DNA of 64,000 nucleotides from Mactra quadrangularis (GCA_025267735.1 CM046303.1:43971380-44035379); one strand, 5' to 3'. Positions 1-12,250 are shown, numbered from the stretch's first letter. A program made the numbers and translations. The notes: a model not told the origin generated them from the letters alone.

Positions 1-32
1 CTTTTTCCTTTGCTTTCTATTATCTTTATTTC

Positions 33-105
33 GAGGGTTGCCCACAAGACTGTAGTAAGTGCATTTCATTTAAAAGCGAGTTACTACAGTCTTGCAGACA
101 ACCCT
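33..105. repeat. 73-bp palindromic hairpin MITE, copy 1
   Basis: Arms AGGGTTGCCCACAAGACTG and the near-complement ending in GCAGACAACCCT close on a loop of about 25 bases, making one hairpin almost as long as the element. Three more copies lie at 1909-1982, 31540-31612 and 58256-58328. It sits 38 bases downstream of the donor of the leftmost coding exon. Non-autonomous; no protein. Confidence 0.85.
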
Positions 106-142
106 AAATTTTATAAATTACATAGTAGTAATAACAACTTAC

Positions 143-349
143 GAGGAATCATAGGAGGCCCAGGACCTGGTAATCTTATATCACCAGAAAAACCATCTCT
201 ATCACCATTATCATTACTAGGTGACGATGATGATATTGATAAATGTTTCGCTTTTCTAGGTTTCCATGATGTAGACACGTTACCACGTAAATCTTGCATT
301 TTAGTTCTCGTCTTCCGAGATAACATGCTTATATTCCAAACACTTTTGA
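143..349 (-). CDS. Coding exon (leftmost in window) of a long-intron gene; unknown basic Ser-rich protein
   Basis: Read on the minus strand, a pyrimidine-biased acceptor (TTCGTTCCTAAG) opens the exon at 349 and the donor GTAAGT follows 143. The exon is 207 nt, enters in phase 1 and leaves in phase 1, and is open throughout. It joins the exon at 4018-3893 in frame. The peptide is basic at the start (SRKTRTKMQDLRG, then WKPRKAKHL), has an acidic and Ser-rich middle (SISSSSPSNDNGDRDG) and ends in a Pro/Gly stretch (LPGPGPPMIP). This looks disordered and I recognise no domain. The gene continues beyond the left edge, so its C-terminus is missing here. The acceptor could instead be a later AG (for example after CGGAAG), which would shorten the exon. 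The long open frame and good donor make a real exon likely; function is unknown. Confidence 0.72.
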
Positions 350-1908
350 CTTAGGAACGAATCAATGACGTTTAATTATACATAGTAGTGAGTACATTAA
401 TGTTCATCCTTGATATTGATTTAAAACTTTGAAATGACAATCACACGTGCAGCGCAGACGTACTCATAATCAACATTTGTCATTTACTTAATAGTTTCTC
501 ATTATGATTCAGTCATGACAGTATCAAAAGAATAATTTACACATGGTATTAAGTAAACAAATCTCCAATCCCCTTTGTAAGTCATAGAATTTATACTTAA
601 AACATCAGTAATATCATCAACATCAGTAAAAAACAACAAATGGATTACTATACATCTACTTTCCAGGTAGCTTCAACAATAATGAAAGTTAATGTCACAT
701 GAGACAATGCTCTTAAATTATCTCAAAATGATCAATTACCAACAATTCAGAGGAATAATTCACATTAAACAAGAGAGAGGTATAATATTTCTTCTTGATT
801 TATAATACGCTATCAGTAACAGAGTGAAATATTTGAATCAGTTATTTACTTTCAAACAATCCATTGATATGATATGCCTGTATAAAGAGTTGATATAAAT
901 CTTCCAACTATTTAAAGTCAACATTAATGCCCCCCTCTAATCAATGTATGTATTGAACACTCTTAAACTCTAAACTATCAAATATATTAAATCCATTTTT
1001 TTTCATTCCACTTGAAACATATTTTAGTCCCTTGTGCCTCACATTTTTGTCATAAATTCACAGTGGTAAAAATAATCACTCTCCATACAATGAAAATAAT
1101 AGTCATCAAAAATCAATCAGATAAGTATAAAATTAAAATCCAAGTTTTTCCACTCTTACATTAATACACACCACAAGGTTTTTTAAAAAGAATCAATTTA
1201 AACTCCAATATTGAATGAAACAGATATCTCAAAAACTTAAACATACATTTTCACATTTTATCAAAATCGAACCCTATTAGTATAACAGTATAAGGTTGTA
1301 GACACACATATATGTATGAAATGTAAAGAAAAGTAAACACACAAGGATCTATATTAAATCTATGAAAATATGTCACTGACTGAAATGTCCCCGCTATAAT
1401 GTCATACCAAATCATATCAATCAGTGATCAATTCAATTATATCACACATTATAATGATTATACTTAATCCTTCTTCATTCAAAAGTTAAGGATTTTCAGA
1501 TTTTTTTTTCACAGTTTACAATTGCGGTTATAATCCCATCAAAAGCTATGTATTATATTTTTTGGTCTTGCCACTACAGGTTTAATTAAACATGTGGATC
1601 TAGATAGCTCAATAAAGCACACCTGAAATCAGGGCATCTATTATAATCTTGCAATGTGTTTTTTTATGAGAAAAAAAAAATTCTATACATGTGCGTGCCT
1701 ACTCAAACATGAACTAATTTATATTCTGACAAATTTTGAGGCCATGTTAATTGATAATGAGTCTTTAATTGATTAATGTAATTCAATCAATGTTTTCATT
1801 ATTTTAATCAATTTAATGACCTTCTTTTTTGTGTACCTAAAAATTGCACATGCATGCAATTCAGTCGATACAGAGATTTTTTCAACAATTGTTTAGCATG
1901 TACATGGT

Positions 1909-1982
1909 GAGGGTTGCCCACAAGGCTATAGTAACTTGCTCTTTAACATAATGCATTTGCTACAGTATTGCAGGCAACCCTC
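1909..1982. repeat. 73-bp palindromic hairpin MITE, copy 2
   Basis: Terminal GAGGGTTGCCCACAAGGC pairs with GCAGGCAACCCTC at the other end. Same family as 33-105 but more diverged in the arms (for example GCTATAGTAA), so the hairpin has mismatches. Confidence 0.85.
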
Positions 1983-2347
1983 AATGTGTACTGTATGCAT
2001 TTTACAAAGGGATTCATATTACACTAGCTCATTCCATAAAAATCAGTAAAAAAACAAAAGCAGACAATATTCATTAAATGTTTGATACTTAGTTTTATCA
2101 ATTCATAATATGCATTAATTCCGCAAAATGGTAAATACCTTCAAGGCAAATCAATTATATTAAATGGTAATTTTGCTAGACAAATTTTGTGACTAATTCA
2201 TGCAATAGAATCGAGATGAGTTTATGGTAATTTGACCACAATGTTTCTTATAAACACACTGTCTATTTTATTATTACGATCTGATGCAACTTATCCCTCT
2301 ACAGAGTAAAACCAACATTAAATATTAAATTTTCACTTTTTTTTTAA

Positions 2348-2566
2348 CGTCATATTCAACACATATTTAGGTCATATTTACGACAGCTAGCTCTTCCTAC
2401 TAAGGTTTCTTGGACACTTTTCTATCACCAGTACTAACTTACCCTACCACCAGGCTGACAACTTATGTATATGGTATGACCTACCACGACCGGTCTTTAA
2501 CCCCCGATCTCCTGATTCGAAGTCAGACATGCTAACCCCTACGCCACAGCCACGGCATTAAATTTT
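2348..2566 (-). repeat. tRNA-derived SINE, family C
   Basis: Read on the minus strand it starts GCCGTGGCTGTGGCGTAGG, shows an A-box-like GGGTTAGCATG and a B-box-like stretch (GACTTCGAATCAGG), and ends with GACCTAAATATGTGTTGAATATGACGTT before an A-run. The head differs from families A and B, but the body (CTTACCCTACCACCAGGCTGACAACTT on the plus strand) matches family B. The tRNA-like head is too altered to be a tRNA gene. Confidence 0.7.
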
Positions 2567-2824
2567 CATGAAAGGGAATAACCAGCTGTGGTTGGGAATC
2601 AAACTTTAACATCCCAATTCAAAATCCTGCTTTCCTACACAGCACATAGACCATGTCTTGTTCAATATTGTTTTGTGATTTATGGTAAAAGATCTCATGG
2701 ACTGACTCAAAGGATTAGAAGAATTCTAAGATAATCATGTATTGTTTATTTAATATTTCACGGTACATTACCATGTCAGACCTCTAATTATGTTAACCTA
2801 TTGAAGTTTTTATGATCAATTTAT

Positions 2825-3062
2825 TGTCACTCTTTTTATATAAATGGGAGATAATTAGTCATGCTGAAAAAATATTACAGTAGTTTTTACATTAAAGGGA
2901 GACAATTACAAACTTTTTATGAAATATTGTACAAGTTTCCTATAAAAGGGAGATAATTACTGCATTTTAAATAATATTTCATTAATTTCATATAAAGGGA
3001 GATAATTACCATCTTTTAAGAAATATTACACTAATTTCATATAAAAAGAGAGAAAATTGACA
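2825..3062. repeat. Degenerate tandem repeat, about 57-60 bp unit
   Basis: About four units, each with the core AAAGGGAGATAATTAC followed by an AT-rich spacer with AATATT and TTCATATAAA. The core motif is very common in bivalve intergenic DNA. Non-coding. Confidence 0.7.
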
Positions 3063-3498
3063 CATTAAAGAAAATTGTGTGAAATAGAATTGCATCATAA
3101 CGTTTTTCATGCAAAATGTTATTTGTTTGAAACGATTAGGATTACATTTGTATTATGTATTATATTTGATAAAATTGGATTGTATATGACCTATACAATG
3201 TGTTGCTATGGCGTTAAACCCAACAAAAAACAAAATAAACAAACTAAATTTGGATTGTATCAGAGAGCTTAATTAAGAAAACTGTATGCCTTCAAAGCTT
3301 ATTAAGGGAACTAGAATAACAACTATTGCAGAGGCTAAGACTAGGAAAAGAATATTTATTTTCAGATGAACATATTTGGTAGAGGAGTAACAAATGACAT
3401 TTTATAAAGAAAAGAGGTAAAAGATACCATATTATTCAGAGAAGCAAAATCTTCCCCACTAAGTCTTGTAGTTAAAGCTACTACTATTGACAGTGTAG

Positions 3499-3800
3499 CT
3501 GCCAGGCTAGCTCAGTCGGTAGCACACCAGTCAGATTTAGGGGTTATAGGATTCCAAGCCTGGGCATACTTTTGTAGAGCTTCACCACAAAATAATTTCT
3601 ATGGTCATTCTCTCTTCTACCAATGATTCTAAATAATGTGGGATAGTTGTAAATCACTGAGGGAATTTCCAGCACATAGTAACTGGTTCACAGCAAAATC
3701 TAGAGATTAAGCCTTTCCTGAAACTGGTTCACAGCTAAATTAAAAGGTCTAGCCCTTCCAGGTACAGTGAGTAGGTTGACTGATATATGATATGATATAA
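3499..3800 (+). repeat. tRNA-derived SINE, family A
   Basis: Head GCCAGGCTAGCTCAGTCGG has the A-box of a tRNA-like Pol III promoter. The body carries TTCTACCAATGATTCTAAAT and CAGTGAGTAGGTTGACTGA, shared with the copies at 10352-10670, 39281-39551 and 49039-49350. The 3' tail is degraded. Confidence 0.75.
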
Positions 3801-3892
3801 CATAATTATACAAAAAAAATATTTACAGAGAGCAATTGCTTAAGACAACACTGATCTATAAATTATTCAGAAATTATGTACTAAGTACATAC

Positions 3893-4018
3893 CCCTAGTT
3901 GATGGCGACATTTTACTGATGGCAGTGCTTCGTCGTCTCTCACAGCTCTTACTGCGATGATACTGACTTGATGTCGTGTAACCTGTAGTTGTTGCTGTTG
4001 TTCCATTAGTCAAGCAAT
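3893..4018 (-). CDS. Coding exon of the long-intron gene; Ser/Thr- and Arg-rich segment
   Basis: On the minus strand the acceptor TATTTACTTCAG precedes 4018 and the donor GTATGT follows 3893. The exon is 126 nt, phase 1 in and phase 1 out, with no stop. It joins upstream to 14299-14133 and downstream to 349-143 in frame. The peptide has a Thr/Gly tract (TNGTTATTTGYTTSS) and then an Arg-rich stretch (RSKSCERRRSTAISK) containing RRRS, a basophilic-kinase type site. A second acceptor, CATTATTACACTAG, precedes 4114 and has the same phase. Using it would add 32 in-frame codons without a stop, including RRWSTANLD. Alternative 3' splice-site use is therefore possible. Family unknown. Confidence 0.72.
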
Positions 4019-5394
4019 CTGAAGTAAATATTCGATATCCTAATAGAAATGGAACAGTATCCAGGTTAGCCGTTGACCAACGTCTTTGGGATTTCTTTAA
4101 CATTGTTACTCTTACTAGTGTAATAATGTCAACTAGACAATAAAAAGATCACAGCTCATTACATTATAGTTCATTTTTTGGGTCATTTCTATTTTGATAC
4201 TTAAATTATGTTACTATGGCGATAATGTCATTGAGACAATAAGAAGATCACAGCACAACAATTAATGTAGTTCATTTTTAAGATCATTTCTTTTTTTCCA
4301 CACTCACTTGAATTTGTTGTTTAATGGTTAAATAAATGTTTTCTTCTTAAAGCTTCATAGTTTGTGCAAGTATTAAAGCTCTACAGTTTGTGCCAATGTT
4401 GTTGTTTAAACACTTAAGTAAATCTTCCCTGTTTTAAAGCTTTAAAAGCTCTTCTAAGTGAGTACAATATCACACTTTTATGCAACCAACTTCATAAATA
4501 AATATTATAGTTCCCAAGGTAATTCTTCCATACATCAAGTCAATTCAATCATGCAATTCAAATTAATATTCATAAAACATTGATTTTTAATGGAGCATAC
4601 AATCCAACAGGAACGTAATGTAAATATTAATCAAATGATTGCAGTCATTCATAATTCCATCATAATCCATCACATATAAAGCACTACACAAACACTTATA
4701 ATAAGAAGTAACATCATCAGATTGGTTAAAACAATATTAAGATAAACTAAAAATTGTGTTAAATTTTAACATTAAAATTTCGGAATCATATAATTCAATT
4801 TACTAATCAAAACTCCACTATGAACTAACTATCAATTTTAAATTAAAAACAAGAAGACAAGAGGCAGTCTAAAATGGAACTTTACAGTTTTCATTATTTT
4901 ATCATGACAGTTTCTGTTTTCATGTAGGAGACCCATACTAATCCAAAACTTGAATTTTCACATGAATGTACAAATGTGTTAATATGATAATTAATTGCAA
5001 GTGAATAAAATTAATCAAATTAACACTTAATCTTTAATATATAAAAATAATTTTTTTTTACAAGAACAAAAATCATATGTTTAGATGTTACATAAAATTA
5101 ATTTCATTTACAAGAACAAAAAAAACTACACATTTACTTATAACACATCTATATCGAGATCGAAACAACAGACACAAAACAACAGAAAGAGGGTTCAAAG
5201 ATCTATACAAAATAAGGATATCACCAACATATTGAGGGTTGGCTATAATGACAAGTAGAAAGTCATCAATCATATAAAACAATAAATATATATCAATACT
5301 TTTATCTTAGTCATCATTATTATACCATAATATATCTGTTAAATATAACACCCTCATAACTTATATATTGTCACAATGATAACTAGTTTATTTA

Positions 5395-5634
5395 TTTTTA
5401 CGGCGTCCAGCGCACCTAACCTAGCTTTCCTGGACCCTTGACTTATAACCAGTACTCACCTTCCCGAATCCACAAGGCTGGTAACTTCTTCATATACCTT
5501 ATTAATGGAGGAAAATTGACATTATTGTCAAATTTTCATGAAAGGGTATAACCTCCCTGGGTGGGATTCGAACCTGCACCCCCTCGGGACATGAGATTCC
5601 AAATCCCAGCCCGCTACCAACTGAGCCACTTACC
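5395..5634 (-). repeat. tRNA-derived SINE, family B
   Basis: On the plus strand: ACGGCGTCCAGCGCACCTAA, CTAGCTTTCCTGGACCCTTG, then GGGTGGGATTCGAACC (reverse B-box) and CCGCTACCAACTGAGCC (reverse A-box). The minus strand is thus the sense strand. It shares its whole body with 7225-7510 and 47234-47529. Confidence 0.85.
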
Positions 5635-7224
5635 TTCAATGATAACTAGTCTCTTATGGCTACTTGTAGGCATTGCTTCAATTGTAAATATAAAATACTT
5701 GTCAAAATGCAAAAAGACTATTAAAATTAATATTAGTTTTATTTCCTTATTTCACGATGTTGGATTCAATAGTCTTCAGTTTCACAACAAAAAGTAGGTA
5801 TGGCACAATTGTTACAAAATTTGACTGATAATCATTGAATCTGTCAGTAGACAGCCAAATTCTGCCTAGCACTAGACGACCAGGAGATGGACTCTAGCAT
5901 GATAGTTGCCAAAATAAATATGTATAAAAGAATTAAAATTGCTAACAAAATGCATGGACAATAATTAGAGATAAAAAATTACAGGGCAACAATTCTTTGA
6001 CAAATATTCAGAGTAGACAAGGCTCAGACAATGTGTATCTCTTCTTGGTCATGAAATTTCCCTTTAAATGATGGTGAATTCTAGCCATTATTTGCTGAGA
6101 AATAGTGTAGACAAGAATTTCAGACTAATACATACAAGAACTGATGGACATACAAAGCATCAGCTGTAGCATTCATCTTTGGTGAGTATAAAATAATACT
6201 GAATGAAATATATCTATAAAAAGAGATTTTATGCTGTGCAGGGTTCATTTTGTTTGATGAATAAATGTTAGCTAGTGAATATGTCAAACTACCATAAAAT
6301 CTCGATTTCACTAAATGTCCCTGTTTTTCAAACTATAAATTTCATAATTGACATTATATATATGGAATAATCTTATTTATTTTTAACTTCCACATAAATT
6401 TAAATATGTAATTATCTGCCTAAAATTAATATAACTGTATATTAAATTAAATAAATGTAAGGCAGACGATTTTTTTAGGGACCAACATATTGATATTTGG
6501 GACCGTATACTAAACTTTTTTCAGAACCACATATTGAAAATTTGGAACTGCAAACAAAACTATATTTCGGGACAACCAATGGTATCAAATATTTTATTCA
6601 TTTCTCAATACCTGAAGAGAATTTGATTGGACAAACAGGAATGATAGAGCAATTGTATTGGTTAAAACTATAGTTCAAAAGTTGGCTTCGGCGCGATATG
6701 ACCTTTTTGTGTTGGTGCGCCGTAAAACCCAAACAAACAAACAATCAAATGTTGGCTTAGACAGCTGCGCAGCAAAACAAGTGATAATCAGATATAATTC
6801 AACAACATAAAAAGTAAACATTATTAATACATGGTGAGGATGGTGGTATTTCCCAAATGAATTTAATTAATAAAGCAACAAAAACACCTATAGCTGTATT
6901 TTATGAACTATAAATAAATAACAGACTTTGGAGACATCGCTTTCAGGTTACATTGAAATGAATCAATTACAGTTAGAATTTTTTATGATTCTTATTTATG
7001 TAATTTAAAGAAATAAACGACTCCAATTATAAAGTAATTTATCCATATTTCAGACAATTAAAACCAGCACAAAAACATAATTTCTGGGTTTTTTTTATGG
7101 AAAATGCCTTCATAATAATGTAAGCACACATGTTTATTACATTGAACATTAGAGTTGTAGGAATATATGATGGTGTGGTTACAATTGAAAATGTTGACAA
7201 TACACTATTTTAAAATATTTAAAA

Positions 7225-7510
7225 ACCCGGGTCGAAAGCGCAGTTGGTAGCACGCCAGGATTTGGAATCTCATGCCTGAGGGGGTGCGGGTTCGAATCTC
7301 ACCTGGGTAGGTTATACCCTTCCATGAAAATTTGACAATAATGTTAATTTTCCTCCATTGATTAGATAATATGGAGAAGATACTGGCCTTGTGGCAGGGT
7401 AGGTGAGTACTGGTTATAGACAATGGTCCAGGAAAGCTAGGTTAGGTGCACTGGACACTGTAAAATGACCTAAAAAATGTGTTGACACAGCATTAAATCC
7501 AGTAAAAAAA
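7225..7510 (+). repeat. tRNA-derived SINE, family B
   Basis: Near full length. The head ACCCGGGTCGAAAGCGCAGT reads into GGTAGCACGCC, the B-box-like stretch is GGTTCGAATCTC, and the tail is GTGTTGACACAGCATTAAATCC followed by an A-run. Confidence 0.88.
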
Positions 7511-7971
7511 ATATATATATTTAAAAGTAGTCATACAAATAATGTTTATGTAAATTGTGACAATCTTATTGATAGTTGCCACACCCTTAAGATAATTATC
7601 CTTATGGGACTTCTGAATGTTGCCACATTATGTAGAAATGACATATTTTTGCTTTAAGTAATTCTGTTTAACCATAAAAATCATTATGACATTAACCTTG
7701 ATTTCTAAAATAGTCTTTGCTAATGATATATGGTAATAGGTTTTTGTCATGCAATTTGTAACTGATATTTTTTGCAAGAGAAAATATTTGCCCTTGGATT
7801 CTTGTCGTTTTTTACTTCAAATTTCATATAAATTACAATATAAATCAACAAGCATGAAATTCTAGTAAACTGTCCAAGGACAACTCGTAAAAAGAGATTA
7901 GCTATAAAATTAAAGTTTTTTTGGGTAAAATTCTTCATTTATTCTTAAATACTTGATTAATGATTCATTTT

Positions 7972-8055
7972 ACAATGGAGACCAAGGAAGAAAAGGGAGG
8001 TAACCATGTTTATACAATGGAGACCAAGGAAGAAAGGGGAGGTAACCATGTTTAA
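7972..8055 (+). repeat. Two tandem copies of a 42-bp unit
   Basis: ACAATGGAGACCAAGGAAG... occurs at 7972 and again at 8014, with one indel-like difference in the A/G run. A short local duplication. Confidence 0.85.
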
Positions 8056-8189
8056 AACAATAAAGTTATTTCATAGGCAGCACATGGCTTAAAACCCTTT
8101 TTAGCTCCTAAATATTCAAGTGTTTATGTCTTTTACTTTAAGAATATACCAGCAAATAAGAAGGTGTAGTAAATTCCAATCTCCCATAA

Positions 8190-8513
8190 CAGATATCCTG
8201 TAGAGCTTTGTCGTACAGGATCTCTAAAGTTCCCATGGAGGGTCACATCAAGATGACCTTTATGTCGACCAATCAATGCATAGCTTTCATCTAGACGAAA
8301 CATTATTAATAGCATTTTGATTTAGTGATTTCTATTTTTAGACCAAGGATTGCGAGCTAATTTGAAAGTGGTATTATTCACAGTCTGCGATTGGATGGCT
8401 CATTTCAAATTGTGTAGCAATGTAAACAAGTTACTAAACATAATGATTTTGTCATGAATATCATAATGAGAAATTTTTTAAGTAACCTGAGCATGACCCT
8501 CACCAGTGTAGTT
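8190..8513 (+). repeat. Interspersed repeat family D, copy 1
   Basis: Begins CAGATATCCTGTAGAGC and includes ATGACCTTTATGTCGACCAA, TTCTATTTTTAGACCAAGG and GCTCATTTCAAATTGTGT. The same order occurs at 14447-14810 (minus), 37070-37465 and 54795-55190. No terminal inverted repeat or tRNA head was recognised, so the class is unknown. Confidence 0.8.
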
Positions 8514-8860
8514 TCAGAAATATCCAACAATGTTAAAGTTAAAAAGTTAAAGTGCGGTTTAAAGTCTGCTTCCATCTACATGTTCAGCCAACTTTACAAT
8601 CTTGTACGATAACTCCTGGTCACTGAAATCACCCTCAGGCAGGCGATCCCAAACAGTACCCATTTACACCTGGGTGGAGTGGAACAATTGTAGGTTAATT
8701 TCTTGCTCAAAGATGATAAAAACACGGTCTAAAATTTTCCGCTCGCCATTGGTGAAGGTTCATTATGAATACCATTTTATAATTTGTATTTTAAATCTTA
8801 TAACTTTTTCAAATAAATGCAAATTTACGAGTCTTTTAATAATTATTTATTCAATTATTT

Positions 8861-9130
8861 TGTTGGGTTTCATGCCATGACAACACATTGTATAGGTCAT
8901 ATAACAGCATTCAGAACACCTAACCTAGCTTTCCTGGACCCTTGTCTATAACCAGTACTCACCCACTCTTCCACAAGCCTGAAACTTTTCCATATACCTT
9001 ATTAATGGAGGAAAATTGACATTATTGTCAAATTTTCATGAAAGGGTATAACTCCCTGGGTATGATTCGAACCTGTACCCCTTTCGGGACACTAGATTCG
9101 AAATCTATGCACACTACTAACTTGGCAATG
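8861..9130 (-). repeat. tRNA-derived SINE, family B body with an A-type tail
   Basis: The family B body (CTAACCTAGCTTTCCTGGAC) is preceded on the plus strand by GTTGGGTTTCATGCCATGAC and ACACATTGTATAGGTCATAT, which is the tail of family A. The head lies at 9060-9128. This suggests the two families exchange 3' tails. Confidence 0.75.
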
Positions 9131-9440
9131 GACCAAGGTTCTTTAATAATTAACATATTAATAGTAAAAATTGCTGTGCCGTGGCTGCTATACCATTGTT
9201 TTTAGAAACGTTATTTTGAACAAAATGTAAGCTTTTAATAGAAATGTTAGATCAACATATTGTATATACATTGCGATTTTTATTGATATGTTCATTTGAA
9301 GTAATATGTGTTACTTTTTTTTTTAATTTGGTTTATTTTTATCAACCCTTGTACAACCAATGATATCATAGTACATGAATGTTTGTTTTTTGTAAAACTT
9401 AAGATCTACAGAACTGTTTCTTGTTTCCTCAAGTAAACTA

Positions 9441-10012
9441 TACTTAACATAACTTCTAAGTACACCGATTTCAATGTTGTCAGAAATTTTCATTTTTCAA
9501 CATTTATGTCTGATTGTTAATGGAAATGTGTATAGGACTATACTCTCATCTGCTTGCATGGTTTTCATGCTTCTTAATTGATGCAAAATTGGTTTTGTCA
9601 TGCATGTGCAGAAAAGTGGAAATGCGCATGTGCTTATCGTGCAAAAATTGCACATTGTCAGTTTTAGTGAAAATCATTAGTGTGTTAATATGCACAACAA
9701 AAAATCAAGAAATGGTTCAAATGTCGCTTCAAGAACGAGAAATTGTCATAGGTCTTTTGTCAGACGGTGCATTACCTGCAAAATAAGACTTCTAATTGCT
9801 TATTTTCTGTTCAATCAAAACAATTAGAAAATCTTCCCATGTCAACGCATGCGCCACACAAATGGTTTTGCATTGATAAAGTAGCATGAAAACCATGAAA
9901 GCAAAGGTCAGTATGGTCCAAAACACATTCCCATCATCGATCAGACTTTAATGTTGAAAAATAAGACTTCCTACAATACTGAAATCAGAGTACTTAGAAG
10001 TTTGGTTAAGTA
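9441..10012. mobile_element. Tc1/mariner-type internally deleted DNA transposon
   Basis: TA dinucleotides flank inverted ends TACTTAACATAACTTCTAAG (left) and CTTAGAAGTTTGGTTAAGTA (right). The two ends stay complementary for about 110 bases (for example TCAACATTTATGTCTGATTG against its diverged partner). Near 9715-9780 a short frame reads SLQEREIVIGLLSDGALPAK and stops. This resembles the beginning of the helix-turn-helix of Tc1/mariner-like transposases; the rest of the enzyme is absent. Class inferred from the TA duplication and this remnant. Confidence 0.7.
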
Positions 10013-10351
10013 TATTATAGTCGAAGTGATTATTGTTCTAGCCTACACACTATAACTTCAATATAATGTTAATAATGGCCCCATCACCACCTACATTATA
10101 TAGTCATACAACATTGATATAGTATACATAGTTTGCAGTAAAACAATATAGCACAGTAATAAACAAGACAATAATGAACGTTTTATTGATGTCATAAATC
10201 TACAGTATTTATTGAATAATAATAGTTTATTTAGATTTATCATTATTATCTCTATAGTTTTTTGTCATCTTTGAGTTCTCTCTTTGAAATACATTCTGTT
10301 TTTTACAATATATATTTGTCATACCTAGATGGAGGAAGTGTATTTTTGTTT

Positions 10352-10670
10352 TGTTTGGTTTAATCACTTTAATGCCATGGCGTCACATGGAATATGTTAT
10401 ATCGTTATATCATGGCAGTCAGTCAACCTACTCACTATTTCTGGAAAGGTCAAATCTCTGATTTTAGCTGTTAAAAAATTACCTGGTGCATACTTCCCTC
10501 AATAATTGACAACTGCTCTGTATGATTTAGAATCAGTTTAATGAGGCACAATGGCTGTAAAATTCTTTCATGACCAATCTCTATGAAAGTATGCCTCCCC
10601 TTGGAATTGAACTCAATACTCTTAATCAGTTCACTTATGCCCTAACGACTAAGTTAGCTAGGCTGGCCTA
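10352..10670 (-). repeat. tRNA-derived SINE, family A, old copy
   Basis: On the plus strand: TTTAATGCCATGGCGTCACA (reverse tail), AGTCAACCTACTCACTATTT, CAATGGCTGTAAAATTC, and at the right end ACTAAGTTAGCTAGGCTGGCC (reverse A-box head). Diverged from 49039-49350 and so probably old. Confidence 0.75.
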
Positions 10671-10946
10671 GGAGAAAGAGTAATGTACCTAATGTTGGGG
10701 ACTGAAAACAGCAGCTTCCTAATGGCAGAACAGATGCTCTTAAAACTGAGCTACATACGCAGATGAATATCACAGAAAATTAAATTGAATTTATACTTTT
10801 GCCACAATATTCATAGAATTTGCAGCAATATCCAAAAAACAGAGTTAACAATCAAATTCAAATTACTATGAAAGTACAAGCAGGCACTACCCAAAGGTAC
10901 CTTATATTACAAGCCATTCACATAAGTGATACTGTGATAGATATTG

Positions 10947-11285
10947 AACAAGAAATGTAATGTGGAAACCACATTCAAGCCAGATTTTCATCAAGATCTG
11001 ACCATAAATTACATAGATATCCAACATATTAAAAACACAAAAATTACAAAGAGAAATAATCCATATTATAATGCCAGGTAAAGTTGTGGTTACTTTCTAA
11101 TTCTGTTCATCACATTGGTATGTTATTGTATGAAGTTTCATAAAGATCTGACAATAAATGGCAGATATATATGGTAAAGAAAAAACTTTAACGCAATTGT
11201 TCACGACACCAGACCTCCGCCCACCCGCCCGGGTTTTGGCAAACTATTAAGCCAATTTTTTTGTTGAAAAATCCAGCTAAAAATA
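10947..11285 (+). repeat. Interspersed repeat family E, copy 1
   Basis: AAGAAATGTAATGTGGAAACC... through TATGAAGTTTCATAAAGATC to the GC-rich CCGCCCACCCGCCCGGG and TTTGGCAAACTATTA. Matches 41999-42475 (same strand) and 32030-32375 (minus). No terminal repeats recognised. Confidence 0.75.
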
Positions 11286-11471
11286 AACAGAACATTTAGT
11301 TCCATTGTTGTGCTTTGAATGAGCTTTGTGACCTTTTCATTGTCAGTGACATTTCAAGATTCTATAATTGATAAAAAATTCTATCTATGCAGTTTGCAAA
11401 AAGATGACTTGGAAAAATATATGTACTCGATGCAGGGTCAAAACTTAGGAGCTAATAAGCCAGATAAATAT

Positions 11472-12250
11472 TATGGGTGTAACAATGCGGTAAAAATATA
11501 TTTATATATATATATATCAATCGTATCATTTTTTTGGGTAGACTGTTGAAGCAGGACTTCATTAACATTTATGTCTTTATTGGATCAACATCACATATAG
11601 TCCAACAAAATTAACCTGAGCTTGACCATTATGCAAGAATACATTTAACGCAGTATGTATTTTCTATTTTTGTCTTCAGCTGTAAATCGAGTTTTATTGG
11701 AAGCTTTCGGTTAAATACAAGCATTGAACAATTAATTTTGTTTTCATAATCAATACTTTGAGACCATGCCACAATATTGCAGACTTATTCATTTCTTCAT
11801 GAACAAATGTGTCCAAAATTAAAAGTACAATAACATTCCAATTTTACAAAATTGATTCATAGTCACATAGGCAGTTATATACACGTGTACAATCGTATAC
11901 ACTCATACAGAATCTCATGATTAATTGTAATTGAAACGTGTAATAATTAAAATTTAAAACGAGATAGTTCAAGCTCAGGTTAATATTTTCAAACTATCAG
12001 AATGCATAATGTGGAAAATGAAGTACATGTATATTTACTGAAATGCATATTTGAAACAAACTTTCAAAGAGAATTACTTCTATTTGACAAAACATTTCAC
12101 CTACAAAAGTTTTCAATTCGTTTTTATTCCAGATTCAGCATGGCAAATAACTGCATACAAAAATTGTTTCAGGGCAAATGGAACCAGTAAAAAGCATAAG
12201 AATTTGAATTGCAATATTAACCAGTATATTGGTTAAACTTTACACCCCCA
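11472..12250. mobile_element. hAT-like non-autonomous element carrying a nested MITE
   Basis: Ends TATGGGTGTAACAATGCGGT and GGTTAAACTTTACACCCCCA are inverted relatives of the hAT ends at 29230-29663 and 40488-43329. Internal GAGAATTACTTCTATTTGAC and AGCATGGCAAATAACTGCAT also match the element at 40488. At 11611-11983 lies a 373-bp insertion with perfect 15-bp inverted ends TTAACCTGAGCTTGA / TCAAGCTCAGGTTAA. No clear 8-bp target duplication remains. Confidence 0.65.

Larger units (their letters stand above)
350..3892 (-). other. Intron of the minus-strand gene
   Basis: AT-rich intron. It holds the hairpin MITE at 1909-1982, a tRNA-derived SINE at 2348-2566, a tandem repeat at 2825-3062 and a SINE at 3499-3800. 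Nothing recognisable was seen at 350-1908 or 3070-3498, apart from a SINE-like tail (GGCGTTAAACCCAAC) near 3210-3240. Confidence 0.6.
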
